From NCBI GenBank assembly GCA_029213265.1, contig JARGNG010000001.1, positions 124,822-188,821 of the forward strand: a stretch of DNA of 64,000 bases. Direction: 5' to 3'. The notes beneath the pieces were generated by a model that worked only from the letters and a program-made list of their open reading frames with translations, was not told the origin of the DNA and ran no database searches. Of the stretch, positions 26,713-36,310 are shown piece after piece. Made by a program: the position numbers and the translations under genes. This DNA comes from Verrucomicrobiales bacterium (GTDB lineage: Bacteria; Verrucomicrobiota; Verrucomicrobiia; Verrucomicrobiales; DEV007). Position 1 is the first letter of the stretch, and every line of letters begins with the position of its first letter.

Positions 26713-28326
26713 ATGAATTTTCCTTCCCTCCTGCTCGGCAGCCTCTGCGCAATTTTCCTGATTTCGAATGCTTCAGCGGCTCCCAATATTGTCCTCATCG
26801 TTTCCGACGACATGGGATACTCCGATCTCGGGTGCTACGGAGGAGAGATCGAAACGCCGAATCTGGACGCCCTCGCTGAAGGGGGTATTCGTTTCACGAA
26901 CTACTACGTGAACAATATGTGCTGGCCGACCCGCGCGAGCCTGATGACGGGACTCTATCCCAAAATGGCGCTGCCGAAAAATGGAGGTGCAGACGGGGGA
27001 TTGCATCCGGACGCGACGACTTTGCCGGAGGCACTTCAAGCGACGGGGTACGAAACCTTCATGTCAGGCAAGTGGCATCTCTCCTCTGCAAGTGAGCCGG
27101 ATGGAGTCCATGCGCCTCACCATCGGGGCTTTGATCAGTTTTACGGGACGATTCACGGAGCGTCCGATTTCTTTGCTCCGGATGATCTGCAGCTCAACGG
27201 CAAAAGCAGGACTCACGAATGGGAGGGGCGATCCGACTACTACTACACCGATACGATCACAGACTACGCCGTGAAATTCCTGAAGGAAGCGGACGGGGAG
27301 ATGCCGTTTTTTCTTTACGTCGCCTACACGGCAGCCCATTGGCCACTCCACGCGCATCCTGAAGATATCGCTCAGTACGAGGGGCGGTATGCGGAGGGGT
27401 GGGACGAACTCCGTTTGCAGCGTCACGAAAAAATGAAGGAACTGGGAGTCGTCGATCCTGCCTGGGATCTCTCACCGCGCCATCCGGACGTTCCTGCCTG
27501 GACAGACGCCGGCGACAAAGCCTGGCAGCAGCGTCGCATGGAAGTCTACGCCGCCCAGGTTACCTGCATGGACCGGAATATCGGAAGGATCGTTGCCCAT
27601 CTCAAGGAGAGTGGCGACTTTGAAAATACGCTCTTTCTATTTCAGCACGACAACGGTGGATGCCATGTTGAATACGGCCCGGACCGGACCGGCTCCTGGA
27701 CCCGGGAAACGACCACGGATGGAAAAGACACTCCGATTGTTCCGGGGAATGTTCCCGGCGTCATGCCCGGGCCTCAATCGACCTTCCAATCCTATGGCTA
27801 CGGATGGGCCAATGCCTCCAACACTCCGTTTCGACTTTTCAAACAACACGACCACGAAGGGGGCACTCGATCTCCTCTCATTGTTTCTTGGCCTTCCGGA
27901 ATCGCCGAAGATCGAAAGGGAGGGCTCGCGAAAGAGATTTGTCACTCCATTGATATGATGCCAACGCTGCTGGAACTGGCCGGAGCCGATGCCCTGGAGC
28001 AGAAGCCGGCACCGTGGGAAGGGAAGTCTCTTCTATCCAGTATAAAAGGGGAATCGAATGTCACTGTGGAAGGGAGATCAATTTACTGGGCGCATGCGAA
28101 AGGGCGTGCGATCCGGAAGGGGGATTGGAAGCTGGTTTCCGATGGCAAAGGGCCCTGGGAGCTCTACGATTTGTCCACTGACGGGACGGAGCTTCAGAAC
28201 CTGATCGAAGAGAGCCCGGAGAAAGCATCCGGGCTTCAGTCAGAATTTGCGGCATGGGAAAAACGAATTGCCGCCTTCAACTCCGGGAAAACCAAAAAGA
28301 AAAAGTCGCCCGGGAAAGGGAAATAG
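26713..28326 (+). CDS. Secreted sulfatase, CWPTR type
   Basis: This 537-residue type I sulfatase starts at the ATG at 26713, whose signal peptide is MNFPSLLLGSLCAIFLISNA; the ORF extends upstream to 26656 with no signal. Metal-binding NIVLIVSDDMGYSDLGCYG is followed by the formylglycine motif at Cys70 (NMCWPTRASLMTG). SGKWHL and LFLFQHDNGGCH are further conserved segments. The C-terminus ends in a basic tail (KTKKKKSPGKGK), seen often in PVC exported proteins. It begins a rightward set with a spermidine-synthase-like gene and the CSTCR sulfatase. Confidence 0.94.
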   Translation: MNFPSLLLGSLCAIFLISNASAAPNIVLIVSDDMGYSDLGCYGGEIETPNLDALAEGGIRFTNYYVNNMCWPTRASLMTGLYPKMALPKNGGADGGLHPDATTLPEALQATGYETFMSGKWHLSSASEPDGVHAPHHRGFDQFYGTIHGASDFFAPDDLQLNGKSRTHEWEGRSDYYYTDTITDYAVKFLKEADGEMPFFLYVAYTAAHWPLHAHPEDIAQYEGRYAEGWDELRLQRHEKMKELGVVDPAWDLSPRHPDVPAWTDAGDKAWQQRRMEVYAAQVTCMDRNIGRIVAHLKESGDFENTLFLFQHDNGGCHVEYGPDRTGSWTRETTTDGKDTPIVPGNVPGVMPGPQSTFQSYGYGWANASNTPFRLFKQHDHEGGTRSPLIVSWPSGIAEDRKGGLAKEICHSIDMMPTLLELAGADALEQKPAPWEGKSLLSSIKGESNVTVEGRSIYWAHAKGRAIRKGDWKLVSDGKGPWELYDLSTDGTELQNLIEESPEKASGLQSEFAAWEKRIAAFNSGKTKKKKSPGKGK

Positions 28327-28347
28327 GCGAAAGAGAATGCCCACTTC

Positions 28348-29025
28348 ATGAAACCATTTCGAACCCTCGCTGAAACACACACACCGGACGGATCCCGTTT
28401 CTCGCTGCATGAGCATGACGGGGATTTCTCTCTGAAATACAACGGAACGCAGCTGATGACTTCGGGCTGGACCGAGTCGGAACTACTTCTGGCCGATGAA
28501 GCCTGTCGTTTCAAAAAACCGCATCCGGCCCCGCATGTCGTGATCGGCGGGATGGGGCTCGGGTTCAGCCTGAAGCGGGTTCTTGAACTCGTCGATGCCG
28601 AGGCGACGGTCCGGGTTGCGGAACTGCTGCCTGAAGTAATCGAATGGAACCGGGAATTCCTGCAGGAAATCAACGGGCCTCTCCTCGAAGAACCTCGTGT
28701 GAAGGTCTACGTCGGCGATGTCTACAATTGCATCGCCGAGGCAGGGAAGGCCGCCTTTGATGCCATCTTACTGGATGTCGACAATGGGCCCTCTTTCACC
28801 ATTCAACCAGACAACGACCGGCTCTACGATGCTAATGGTCTCGGTCTGCTCTACAATGCCTTGAAGCCGGGTGGGCGGGTGGCCTTCTGGTCTGCCGATC
28901 CGGAACCCCGGTTTCCGAAGAAACTTCGCAAGGCCGGATTTTTCGCCGAAGAGGTTTCCGCAAAGGCCCACAAGAAGGCGAAGCGTGCGATCCATCGGAT
29001 CTACATCGGGGAAAAAAAGGGGTAG
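28348..29025 (+). CDS. Spermidine-synthase-like methyltransferase-fold enzyme
   Basis: This 225-residue cytoplasmic protein has the class I methyltransferase fold in the polyamine aminopropyltransferase style. VVIGGMGLGFSLKRVLEL is the nucleotide-binding glycine loop, followed by VRVAELLPEVIEWNREFL and the acidic DAILLDVDNGPSF. The catalytic DxD-like segment DVDNGP resembles that of SpeE homologues, but the N-terminal domain is short, so true spermidine synthase activity is uncertain. The gene starts 21 bases after a sulfatase gene and is followed by another after about 90 bases, so it may be in one transcript by position only. Confidence 0.8.
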   Translation: MKPFRTLAETHTPDGSRFSLHEHDGDFSLKYNGTQLMTSGWTESELLLADEACRFKKPHPAPHVVIGGMGLGFSLKRVLELVDAEATVRVAELLPEVIEWNREFLQEINGPLLEEPRVKVYVGDVYNCIAEAGKAAFDAILLDVDNGPSFTIQPDNDRLYDANGLGLLYNALKPGGRVAFWSADPEPRFPKKLRKAGFFAEEVSAKAHKKAKRAIHRIYIGEKKG

Positions 29026-29112
29026 CCATCCTGTGGTCCCAAGAGCTTTTACGTTATGTCGTTCGGCTCAAGGTTTGACGGCCTGTCCAATTCAACCCAA
29101 CTTCCGTCCTCT

Positions 29113-30588
29113 ATGAAATTCTTCGCCACTCTCGCATTTTGTCTCATCGGCCTGACTGCCTTGGCCGATGATCGGCCCAACATCGTCTGGATCATTCCCG
29201 ACGACATGTCGGCGAATTTCTCCTGCTACGGGGAAACCGCGATTGAGACGCCGAATGTCGACAAGCTTGCCTCGCGCGGAGTGAAGTTCACGAACGCCTA
29301 TGTCACGGCTCCGGTTTGCTCGACCTGTCGATCCGCTTTTATCACCGGGATGTATCAAACCAGCATCGGCGCGCACCATCATCGAAGCGGTCGGGGGGAA
29401 AAGAAAATTCTCTTGCCGCAAGACGTGAAGCTCGTACCGCAGCTTTTTCAAGAGGCCGGCTATCACACCTCGATCACCGGATGGCCGGGGAAAAAGGGCC
29501 GACTCGGGAAGACGGACTACAACTTCGAGTGGGATCAGGCGGTCTACGATGGTGCTGACTGGTCGGACAGAAAAGAAGGACAGCCCTTCTTTGCCCAGAT
29601 CCAGACTCCGGGAGGGAAGCTCCGCGGCAAGGATGAATCCGGATGGGAGAAGGTTCAAAGCGATGCCGGGAAAGTGTTCGGGAATCGTATTTCCAACGAC
29701 AAGGTAAAGCTGCCCCCCTACTATCCGGGTCACCCTGACATTGTTCGAGACTGGGCCGCCTATCTCGACTCCGTTCGCTTGACGGATCACATGGTCGGCG
29801 AAGTGATCGCCCGTCTCGAGAAAGAAGGGGTTCTGGAAAATACGCTCGTCCTTTTCATGACCGATCATGGAATCAGTCACGGGCGCGGAAAGCAATTTAT
29901 GTATGACGAAGGCCTGCACGTGCCACTGGTCATCGCCGGCCCCGGAGTAAAGCCGGACACGGTGAGAGAGGATGTCGTCGAGCACATCGATATTGCCGCT
30001 TTGTCACTCGCCGCCGCGGGAATTGAAATTCCGAAAGTCATGCAGGCACAGGATATTCTGGCCGCCGACTACGAGGCCCGCGAGGCGGTATTTGCAGCCC
30101 GTGACCGCTGCGATGAAACCGTGGATCACATGCGTTCGGTTCGAACGAAGAATTTCAAATACATCCGGAACTTTCTCCCGAATCGCCCCTATCTTCAGCC
30201 TTGCGCGTACAAGGATGCCAAGAACGTTCTCAAGGCCTTGCGGGAATATCATGCGGCCGGAAAACTCGATCCGGCTCAGGAGCTTCTTTTCCGCGAGTTG
30301 CGTCCGGTCGAGGAACTCTACGATGTGAATGCAGATCCCCACGAAATTCACAATCTCGCCGGCGACCCTGCGTTTGCGGACACCTTGGAAGAGATGCGGG
30401 CACGACTCGATACCTGGATGGAGGAAAGCGGCGACAAGGGCCGCGAGCCGGAATCAAAGGAAATGTTCGACAGCGATATGGCCGTGTATCTCGATTCGTT
30501 GCGGAAGCGCAACAACGATCCTGCGCATCTCGCCACGATCGAAAAGAACATCGCGCTGATGCGCAAGTGGGCCGCGGAAGGGAAGTGA
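29113..30588 (+). CDS. Secreted sulfatase with atypical C-S-T-C-R active-site motif
   Basis: This is a 491-residue type I sulfatase-fold protein. The start is the ATG at 29113 (signal MKFFATLAFCLIGLTALA). Metal-binding NIVWIIPDDMSANFSCYG is intact. The formylglycine segment reads VCSTCRSAFITG (Cys69), where the usual pattern is C-x-P/A-S-R; Pro is replaced by Thr and Ser by Cys. GMYQTSIGAHHHRSG follows, as in a PVC sulfatase subgroup. LFMTDHGISHGRGK holds later metal ligands. Fold assignment is firm. Whether it is matured to formylglycine is open (see findings). Confidence 0.92.
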   Translation: MKFFATLAFCLIGLTALADDRPNIVWIIPDDMSANFSCYGETAIETPNVDKLASRGVKFTNAYVTAPVCSTCRSAFITGMYQTSIGAHHHRSGRGEKKILLPQDVKLVPQLFQEAGYHTSITGWPGKKGRLGKTDYNFEWDQAVYDGADWSDRKEGQPFFAQIQTPGGKLRGKDESGWEKVQSDAGKVFGNRISNDKVKLPPYYPGHPDIVRDWAAYLDSVRLTDHMVGEVIARLEKEGVLENTLVLFMTDHGISHGRGKQFMYDEGLHVPLVIAGPGVKPDTVREDVVEHIDIAALSLAAAGIEIPKVMQAQDILAADYEAREAVFAARDRCDETVDHMRSVRTKNFKYIRNFLPNRPYLQPCAYKDAKNVLKALREYHAAGKLDPAQELLFRELRPVEELYDVNADPHEIHNLAGDPAFADTLEEMRARLDTWMEESGDKGREPESKEMFDSDMAVYLDSLRKRNNDPAHLATIEKNIALMRKWAAEGK

Positions 30589-30604
30589 GTTTAACCGCCG
30601 CTCT

Positions 30605-31396
30605 TCACTTCGGCCCGATTGCCAATCCCTCGAGCCAGGGCGCTGGAATCTCCGGAGGCATACCGCCGAAGGGCTGATAGGTCGGAAGCTGGATCACGCT
30701 CATGCTGTGGGCCTGGGAGGCCATGAAGAAAAGCGTGTCTCCACAGTCTTCGCACTGGATCATCGCCTTGCGATGTTTCTCGACGGGAAGCACGGGGCGC
30801 TGGTCGACAAGAGGAGTATTGGCTTCCCCGGGAGCATATTCGGAAAGGACGATTCCCTGTTTGGCGAGCTGCGGGCGGGCCGTGAAGAGCAGGCCATGGA
30901 CAGCCCACTTTCCGGCGGTGTAGGGGATTCCGGCAAAGGAATCAAAGCCGTGTCCGGCAGTGGAGGAGACGACCACGATCTTTCCTCCGCCGTTCTCCGC
31001 CATCGGCTTGGAGACTGCCTGGATCATGTTGACCACACCGAGCACATTGATATCGAGCATCTTCTTCCAGGTCTCTTCTCCGGCAATGCGGGACGGATCT
31101 TCGTGGGCCATGAAACGGTCGGCCGTATTGATACCGGCCGTGTGAATGAGAAGGTCGGGGGCACCCGATTCCAATACCGTTTCGAGGGCGGCGGAGATGC
31201 TGGTCGTATCCGCCACGTCACAGGTCACAGGAATGATGTTGTCCGAAAGAGCCGCGGCCTCCTGAAGCGACTCCAGGGTTCGTCCGAAAACAAAGGTCTT
31301 TGCCCCCGCTTTGGCAAAACGCTCCGCCGCTGCTTTTCCCATTCCACCGCCACCACCGGTGACGATGACGATCTTGTCGGTCCAATCGGTATTCAT
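30605..31396 (-). CDS. Short-chain dehydrogenase/reductase
   Basis: This 263-residue cytoplasmic oxidoreductase of the SDR family has the cofactor loop TGGGGGMGKAAAERF and the strand end HTAGIN, a variant of the usual NNAG. The catalytic serine is in VVVSSTAGHG and the YxxxK motif is YTAGK. The acidic residue expected for NAD is not evident after the second strand (FGRT), which suggests NADP preference. It stands convergent to the CSTCR sulfatase and follows the CBM-like gene at 31465-32094 on the same strand. The substrate cannot be read from the sequence. Confidence 0.9.
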   Translation of the reverse strand: MNTDWTDKIVIVTGGGGGMGKAAAERFAKAGAKTFVFGRTLESLQEAAALSDNIIPVTCDVADTTSISAALETVLESGAPDLLIHTAGINTADRFMAHEDPSRIAGEETWKKMLDINVLGVVNMIQAVSKPMAENGGGKIVVVSSTAGHGFDSFAGIPYTAGKWAVHGLLFTARPQLAKQGIVLSEYAPGEANTPLVDQRPVLPVEKHRKAMIQCEDCGDTLFFMASQAHSMSVIQLPTYQPFGGMPPEIPAPWLEGLAIGPK

Positions 31397-31464
31397 GCGG
31401 GGACTCTAGCGAAAGTTCGAAGAGATGCGAGAGGGGAAAAGGAATTGTGATTGTCGCCGGAATC

Positions 31465-32094
31465 CTATTTCTCCGCTTCTTTCGCGGGAACTTCTTCGTG
31501 CCGGAAAAGGATTTGATCGACCTTGAATTTTTGAGAGCGTCCCGAAAGGACGAGTGTGTATTCCCCGCCGGCCTTGAGAGAATAGACCGCGACGCGCTTG
31601 TTGTTGTGACCTCCCGGGTCGAGCCGGTTTCCGGAGGCCCAGACAAACTTTCGATCGTTGCCCCCGAAGAATTTGGTATCCTTTTTCAGCATTTCGAGAG
31701 GAGCATCGGCACCGTGCTTGTCACCCGGATTCGGGCCGGTCCCCAAATCCCCTTCGAGACGGACATAACCGTCGTTGGCGAGATCGTTCCGGTCCCCGAC
31801 TTTTTCCCGCGCACACCGCAGGTGCAAATAGTAGAGGCCTCCTTTGGAAATTCGAAAACGAAAAGTCAGGGGAGAGGTCGAGGGGCCGTTCGTGGGAGAG
31901 TTGCCGGTGAATTCAAGGTAGGCATCGCCGCGGAAGCCATCGAGGTCGGTCTTCTTTTTCCACTTGCCGAGAGGGGATCCGGTTGATTCGGACTCGATGA
32001 GAACAATGCCATCGATTTCATCGATGACTTCCGAGGAGAATGCGGGAAAGCCAATCAATAGAATGGCAATGAGGAATGGAAGCTTGCGTTTCAT
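31465..32094 (-). CDS. Secreted carbohydrate-binding-like protein
   Basis: This 209-residue exported protein has signal peptide MKRKLPFLIAILLIGFPAFS. The body begins IVLIESESTGSPLGKWKKKT and has a jelly-roll-like pattern (RFRISKGGLYYLHLRCAREK; GRSQKFKVDQILFRHEEV), similar to glycan-binding domains attached to glycoside hydrolases such as the GH115 C-terminal module. No enzyme domain is seen. It follows the SGNH hydrolase gene by seven bases and so shares its transcript. Its ligand is unknown. Confidence 0.7.
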   Translation of the reverse strand: MKRKLPFLIAILLIGFPAFSSEVIDEIDGIVLIESESTGSPLGKWKKKTDLDGFRGDAYLEFTGNSPTNGPSTSPLTFRFRISKGGLYYLHLRCAREKVGDRNDLANDGYVRLEGDLGTGPNPGDKHGADAPLEMLKKDTKFFGGNDRKFVWASGNRLDPGGHNNKRVAVYSLKAGGEYTLVLSGRSQKFKVDQILFRHEEVPAKEAEK

Positions 32095-32101
32095 AGGCAG
32101 G

Positions 32102-32761
32102 TCAAAGATTGGAAAGGGATAGCACCTTGTCCGCCATTGCTTTTCCGAACGCGAGCAAGCTTTCTTCGTCGATGTGAATGGAGTCGGGAACCGGGCAACT
32201 TGCGAACTCCGCCGCGTTCAGAAACGCGACCCCTTTGTCCTCCGCCATTTCCGAATAGTAACGGGGGAATTCGAGAGACTTCTCTGCCGCTCCTTTAAAG
32301 AGGTGCCAGAAAGGACAGGGGCCCGGATTGACGGCGGCCGGGCTGACCACGAGAACCCCGGGCGGCTTCTTCCCGGGGCCGGCATCACTTTGCAGAACGA
32401 CATCAACGAGAACGCCGACGGCATGGGCGATGTCGGCGGGCGCGTGAGCCATGTGGTGCTTCAGGTCATTTGTCCCCAGCATGAGGATGACCAGGTCAAT
32501 CGGCTGATGGGTCTCCAACACGACGGGAAGATGGTCGAGCCCGCATTTGCTGATGCCGGGTTCAAAGGGGTCGTCCCAAACTGTCATGCGACCGTTCTGT
32601 CCCTCCTCAATGACCCGCCAGTCGCTACCGAGTCGGGAGGCCATAACACCGGGCCATCGCTTCCCGTAGGGGAAGCGTTCGCAATCACTCCCGGGAATGA
32701 ATCCCCAGGTATTGGAATCTCCGAAGCAGACAACTGTTTTCGGTGTGGTGGTGGTGCTCAT
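32102..32761 (-). CDS. SGNH/GDSL-family esterase
   Basis: This 219-residue hydrolase starts at the ATG at 32761, one base after the stop of the upstream gene; the ORF continues to 32815 inside that gene. Block I is VCFGDSNTWGF with the nucleophilic serine. Block II glycine and block III are EEGQNGRMTV and ILMLGTNDLKH. Block V is DSIHID with the catalytic Asp and His. No signal peptide is visible, so it is probably cytoplasmic. The closest pattern is the small SGNH esterases that de-acylate sugars or aryl esters, which would suit the glycan setting, but specificity is unknown. Confidence 0.9.
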   Translation of the reverse strand: MSTTTTPKTVVCFGDSNTWGFIPGSDCERFPYGKRWPGVMASRLGSDWRVIEEGQNGRMTVWDDPFEPGISKCGLDHLPVVLETHQPIDLVILMLGTNDLKHHMAHAPADIAHAVGVLVDVVLQSDAGPGKKPPGVLVVSPAAVNPGPCPFWHLFKGAAEKSLEFPRYYSEMAEDKGVAFLNAAEFASCPVPDSIHIDEESLLAFGKAMADKVLSLSNL

Positions 32762-32762
32762 G

Positions 32763-33554
32763 TCAGGACGATTCGGATTCACTTTCGAGCGGGTCATCTT
32801 CCTGCGGAAGATCATCCATCACAATTGTTCCGGAAAATTCCTCCGGTTCGAGACGTTTCCGGACTTTGCCGGAGATGTCTGTTTCCTTCCGGAGTTTTCC
32901 AGTCAAAGCAGCGAGGTCGGACTCGGAGGCGTCTTCGCCTGCAGAAAGCGGATCGCTCTTTTGATGGGTCGCCTGCACGCGCTGTTCACTTCGTGCATTG
33001 GCAACTGTGCGGAAAGCCTGCTCGAGTTCCTGTTTGATCGCATCTATCTTGGTCTCACCGTTTTCCGGAGACTCGAGAAGGGGGTCCGCACTGCGGCGAG
33101 CGAGGTCCGCCAGTTCGTCGGCGCTGCGAAAGGCGGATGCGACCAACGAGTCGACCAGGTCCAAAGTGGAGGAGGACTGTTGGGTGACCTCCCGGGAAGA
33201 GAGTGCGGATACAATCAATTCGCGGTCTTCCAGCATCGCAGAGAGAAAGGACTTCTCGCGATCTAATCCTGCTTTTTCCAAATTTCGAAAAGTGGCTGCA
33301 CGCAGACTTTTTTGGGCAATTCCGCCGACAGCCTGCTGATGGGCGGCCTTGATGATTGTGGATGCGGAAAAGGCCATGATCCCCACTGCTAGCGCAGTCA
33401 TCGTTCCGAACCCGATGGCTCCGCTTGTGGGCCCCTGCCCGGAAAAGGCGAATCCGGCCGCCACTCCTGCGGCAAGCCCGATCCACGCGGCCGGAGTTGC
33501 GGCGAGTTTCTTTAAAAACCATTTCGTTGGGCTGGATCTTCCAGAGGTGGGCAT
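32763..33554 (-). CDS. Unknown membrane protein with acidic coiled tail
   Basis: I do not recognise this 263-residue protein. Two hydrophobic helices near the N-terminus (TPAAWIGLAAGVAAGFAFSG and AIGFGTMTALAVGIMAFSAS) form a hairpin in the membrane. The rest is hydrophilic and largely helical, with a possible coiled coil at about 90-190, and ends in an acidic stretch (DDLPQEDDPLESESESS). It precedes the SGNH esterase gene with a one-base gap. A scaffold or regulatory role is conceivable, but nothing in the sequence fixes one. Confidence 0.72.
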   Translation of the reverse strand: MPTSGRSSPTKWFLKKLAATPAAWIGLAAGVAAGFAFSGQGPTSGAIGFGTMTALAVGIMAFSASTIIKAAHQQAVGGIAQKSLRAATFRNLEKAGLDREKSFLSAMLEDRELIVSALSSREVTQQSSSTLDLVDSLVASAFRSADELADLARRSADPLLESPENGETKIDAIKQELEQAFRTVANARSEQRVQATHQKSDPLSAGEDASESDLAALTGKLRKETDISGKVRKRLEPEEFSGTIVMDDLPQEDDPLESESESS

Positions 33555-33661
33555 AGTGAAAGGCTATCGGAAGGGAGGGAAGTAGTTCAAGGTTTTCGAG
33601 TGCGACGAACCAGTTAAGTTGGTCATCGAAACTTCCGACTCCGGTTGCGGTTGACCAGGAG

Positions 33662-33681
33662 GACAGAGCTCCCGCTCTGTC
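33662..33681. repeat. 8-bp hairpin, terminator- or REP-like
   Basis: GACAGAGC at 33662-33669 pairs perfectly with GCTCTGTC at 33674-33681 around a TCCC loop. It lies in the 211-base gap between two leftward membrane-protein genes. There is no T tract on either side, so intrinsic termination is unlikely; a dispersed REP element or a factor-dependent terminator would fit. The rest of the gap shows nothing recognisable. Confidence 0.5.
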
Positions 33682-33765
33682 TGAATCTGCGTTCGGCTGT
33701 AGATGAGTACGATTGTGGAAGATTGCGACGGGGACAGCGCGGGAACTCTTTCCATCGTCCAGATA

Positions 33766-34548
33766 CTAGGCCTGCGCAGAAAATTCCTCCAAAATTCGAA
33801 TCAGAAGCCAGATCCCGACGGCCACTGCCGGAACGGACAAAATGAGCTGAGTGACACGCATTCCCTTCCGACGGGTTTCGTGTTTTTGAAACAGGCTCAG
33901 GTAGCTGTAAAGAAAGATGAGAGTGGCGGGAACCAGGGTGATTGCAGCGAAGATGTAGGCAAAGAGGACTCCGTAGGCCACCAAATAGCCGGCACTGTCA
34001 TCTTTGGCTTTGGAAAAAAGATTGGCCCACTGATACACCGCCGCGGCTGCGGTAAGGTAGATCAGGAGAGGGATCAGTAGAAAGAGAAGATTGAGCCAGA
34101 AGCTTTTGAGGAGGAACTTCGGGAGGTAAAAAGAGATTCGTCTCGGGAATACGAGAGTGATGATCACTGCACCGACGAACAATCCGAGAGTGATGATTTG
34201 GATCACTTTCGGCTCTCGAAGAGCGGGCGCGCCTCCGGCAAGAACATTGATCAGGAACGGGGCCACCGAAAAAATCAGCGGGGCAATGAGAACAAGAATG
34301 GCGAAGTTCAAATTCGGCCGGTGCTTCCAGAGGGAGATTCCGCCTCCGATCATGCAGAGAAGCTGAAGCGGGTAGATCAGGAAAAAGAAAGCGATCGGTT
34401 CGTAAACCGATTCATGCCCTGCCGGTGTAATGAGAATCAAGGTCCAGGCTGCGCCGAGGATCAGCTCGAAGAAGAAAAGAATGCCGAGGAGACGGCGATT
34501 CGATTCCGTCTTGGGGGGCAGCGGGGGCGTGCCGGTAGGGGAGGACAT
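33766..34548 (-). CDS. Unknown polytopic membrane protein
   Basis: This is a 260-residue protein with about seven predicted transmembrane helices, for example [40 protein letters not shown] and [21 protein letters not shown] polar Pro/Thr-rich N-terminus precedes them. I recognise no family motif. It starts divergently from the CGPSR sulfatase, with 81 bases between, and shares that control region. No function is assigned. Confidence 0.78.
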   Translation of the reverse strand: MSSPTGTPPLPPKTESNRRLLGILFFFELILGAAWTLILITPAGHESVYEPIAFFFLIYPLQLLCMIGGGISLWKHRPNLNFAILVLIAPLIFSVAPFLINVLAGGAPALREPKVIQIITLGLFVGAVIITLVFPRRISFYLPKFLLKSFWLNLLFLLIPLLIYLTAAAAVYQWANLFSKAKDDSAGYLVAYGVLFAYIFAAITLVPATLIFLYSYLSLFQKHETRRKGMRVTQLILSVPAVAVGIWLLIRILEEFSAQA

Positions 34549-34629
34549 TCCACATTGTGTCTGAATTTCTGTGGCAGTTCAATCACGCGGGGTGATTTCT
34601 GCCTTTCTTTGTGGTACTCTTGCCGGCCT
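34549..34629. promoter_or_regulatory. Divergent promoter region
   Basis: These 81 bases lie between the start of the membrane protein gene (leftward) and the start of the sulfatase gene (rightward). Both promoters must fit here unless they lie in the coding regions. I see no clear box or operator. Confidence 0.35.
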
Positions 34630-36276
34630 ATGATTTTCAAGCTCCCCCGAATTGTTTCCGGTGCCCTCGCTGGCGCGGCCACCCTTTTTTCCGTCGCCGG
34701 CCTCGCAGCGGATCGACCCAATATCGTGTTTGTTTTCTCGGACGACCACGCCACGCAGGCAATCAGTGCCTATGGCGGGCCACTCGCGAAGATTGCCCCG
34801 ACTCCGAATCTGGACCGGATGGCTGCGGAGGGAATGCTGTTTCAACGGTGCATGGTGACCAATTCCATTTGCGGTCCGAGCAGGGCCACGATCCTGACGG
34901 GGAAGTACAGCCACAAGAATGGTTTCTTTCAGAATGAGAAAACCCGCTTTGACGGATCGCAGCAGACCTTTCCCAAGCTCCTCCAAAAGGCCGGCTATGA
35001 GACGGCAGTGATCGGAAAGTGGCATCTCGCGAGCGATCCAACCGGCTTTGACCACTGGGATATCCTTCCCGGTCAGGGGAGCTACTACAATCCGGATTTT
35101 ATCAATCCCGATGGCAAGTATCGGGTGGAAGGCTATGTCAGTGAAGTGATCACGGAGAAAGCGAAGAAGTGGATGACCAAAGAGCGTGACCCCGAAAAAC
35201 CTTTCATTCTCATGGTGCAGCACAAAGCTCCGCACCGCGCCTGGGATCCGGCTCCAAAATATCTGACGGCGTTTGATGATGTGGAAATGCCCGAGCCGGA
35301 GACGCTCTTTGACGACTACTCCAATCGCGGGACGGCTGCGAAAGAGCAGGACATGACCATCGAAAAAACGATGACGATGGGGCGGGATTTAAAGGTGAAA
35401 GAACTCGATGAGACAGGGCAGTTCATGAGCAGTGCCTACGGACGGATGACTCCGATCCAGCAGGCGGAGTGGGACGCGGCCTACCAGAAAAAGAACGAGG
35501 CCATGCTCGCTGCAAATTTGAAAGGGAAGGATCTCGTCCGCTGGAAGTATCAACGATACATCAAGGACTACCTTCGCTGCATCAAATCGGTGGATGACAG
35601 CATTGGAGAACTGCAGGAATTTCTGGAAAATGCAGGCCTCGCCGAAGACACTGTCTTTATCTATTCAAGCGATCAGGGATTCTACCTTGGCGAGCACGGC
35701 TGGTTCGACAAGCGGTTCATGTTCGATGAATCCTACCGCACCCCGCTCATGGTTCGCTGGCCCGGCGTCGTGAAGGCCGGTAGCAGAAATGACGATCTCG
35801 TTTCGAATCTGGATTTCGCCCAGACTTTCCTCGATATCGCCGGCGCAGAATTGCCCGGCGACATGCAGGGAGAGAGTCTTGTTCCGATTTTGAAAGGGGA
35901 GACGCCGGAAGATTGGCGGTCCTCGCATTACTACCATTACTATGAGTATCCGGGCTGGCACATGGTGCACCGTCACGAAGGAGTTTATGACGGCCGTTAC
36001 AAGCTGATGAATTTCTATGATCTGGAGGAGTGGGAACTCTACGACCTGAAAAAGGATCCACAGGAAATGAAGAACCAGTACGAGAATCCCGAATACGCCA
36101 AAGTAGTCGAGCGATTACACAGAGAGTTGGAGACATTGCGCGGGCAATATGAGGTGCCTGAAAATCAGAAACAGGATCTCACCAATGTAGATATGCACTT
36201 CCATTCGAAAGAGATTCGAAAGCGGGGACTCGCTCGAAAGAAGGAGCTGGAGGCGAAACGGGCGAAGCAACCCTGA
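34630..36276 (+). CDS. Secreted sulfatase, CGPSR type (N-acetylglucosamine-6-sulfatase-like)
   Basis: This 548-residue type I sulfatase starts at the ATG at 34630, giving signal [20 protein letters not shown]; the reading extending to 34198 runs through the divergent gene and is rejected. [20 protein letters not shown] is the metal segment and [20 protein letters not shown] carries the formylglycine Cys81. [19 protein letters not shown] and [20 protein letters not shown] are typical of glucosamine-6-sulfatase-like enzymes. It sits 34 bases upstream of a sugar isomerase gene and probably shares its transcript. Substrate class is inferred from pattern only. Confidence 0.94.
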   Translation: MIFKLPRIVSGALAGAATLFSVAGLAADRPNIVFVFSDDHATQAISAYGGPLAKIAPTPNLDRMAAEGMLFQRCMVTNSICGPSRATILTGKYSHKNGFFQNEKTRFDGSQQTFPKLLQKAGYETAVIGKWHLASDPTGFDHWDILPGQGSYYNPDFINPDGKYRVEGYVSEVITEKAKKWMTKERDPEKPFILMVQHKAPHRAWDPAPKYLTAFDDVEMPEPETLFDDYSNRGTAAKEQDMTIEKTMTMGRDLKVKELDETGQFMSSAYGRMTPIQQAEWDAAYQKKNEAMLAANLKGKDLVRWKYQRYIKDYLRCIKSVDDSIGELQEFLENAGLAEDTVFIYSSDQGFYLGEHGWFDKRFMFDESYRTPLMVRWPGVVKAGSRNDDLVSNLDFAQTFLDIAGAELPGDMQGESLVPILKGETPEDWRSSHYYHYYEYPGWHMVHRHEGVYDGRYKLMNFYDLEEWELYDLKKDPQEMKNQYENPEYAKVVERLHRELETLRGQYEVPENQKQDLTNVDMHFHSKEIRKRGLARKKELEAKRAKQP

Positions 36277-36310
36277 TCGGGAATTCCTGACCAACCAAGA
36301 AACAGAATTT

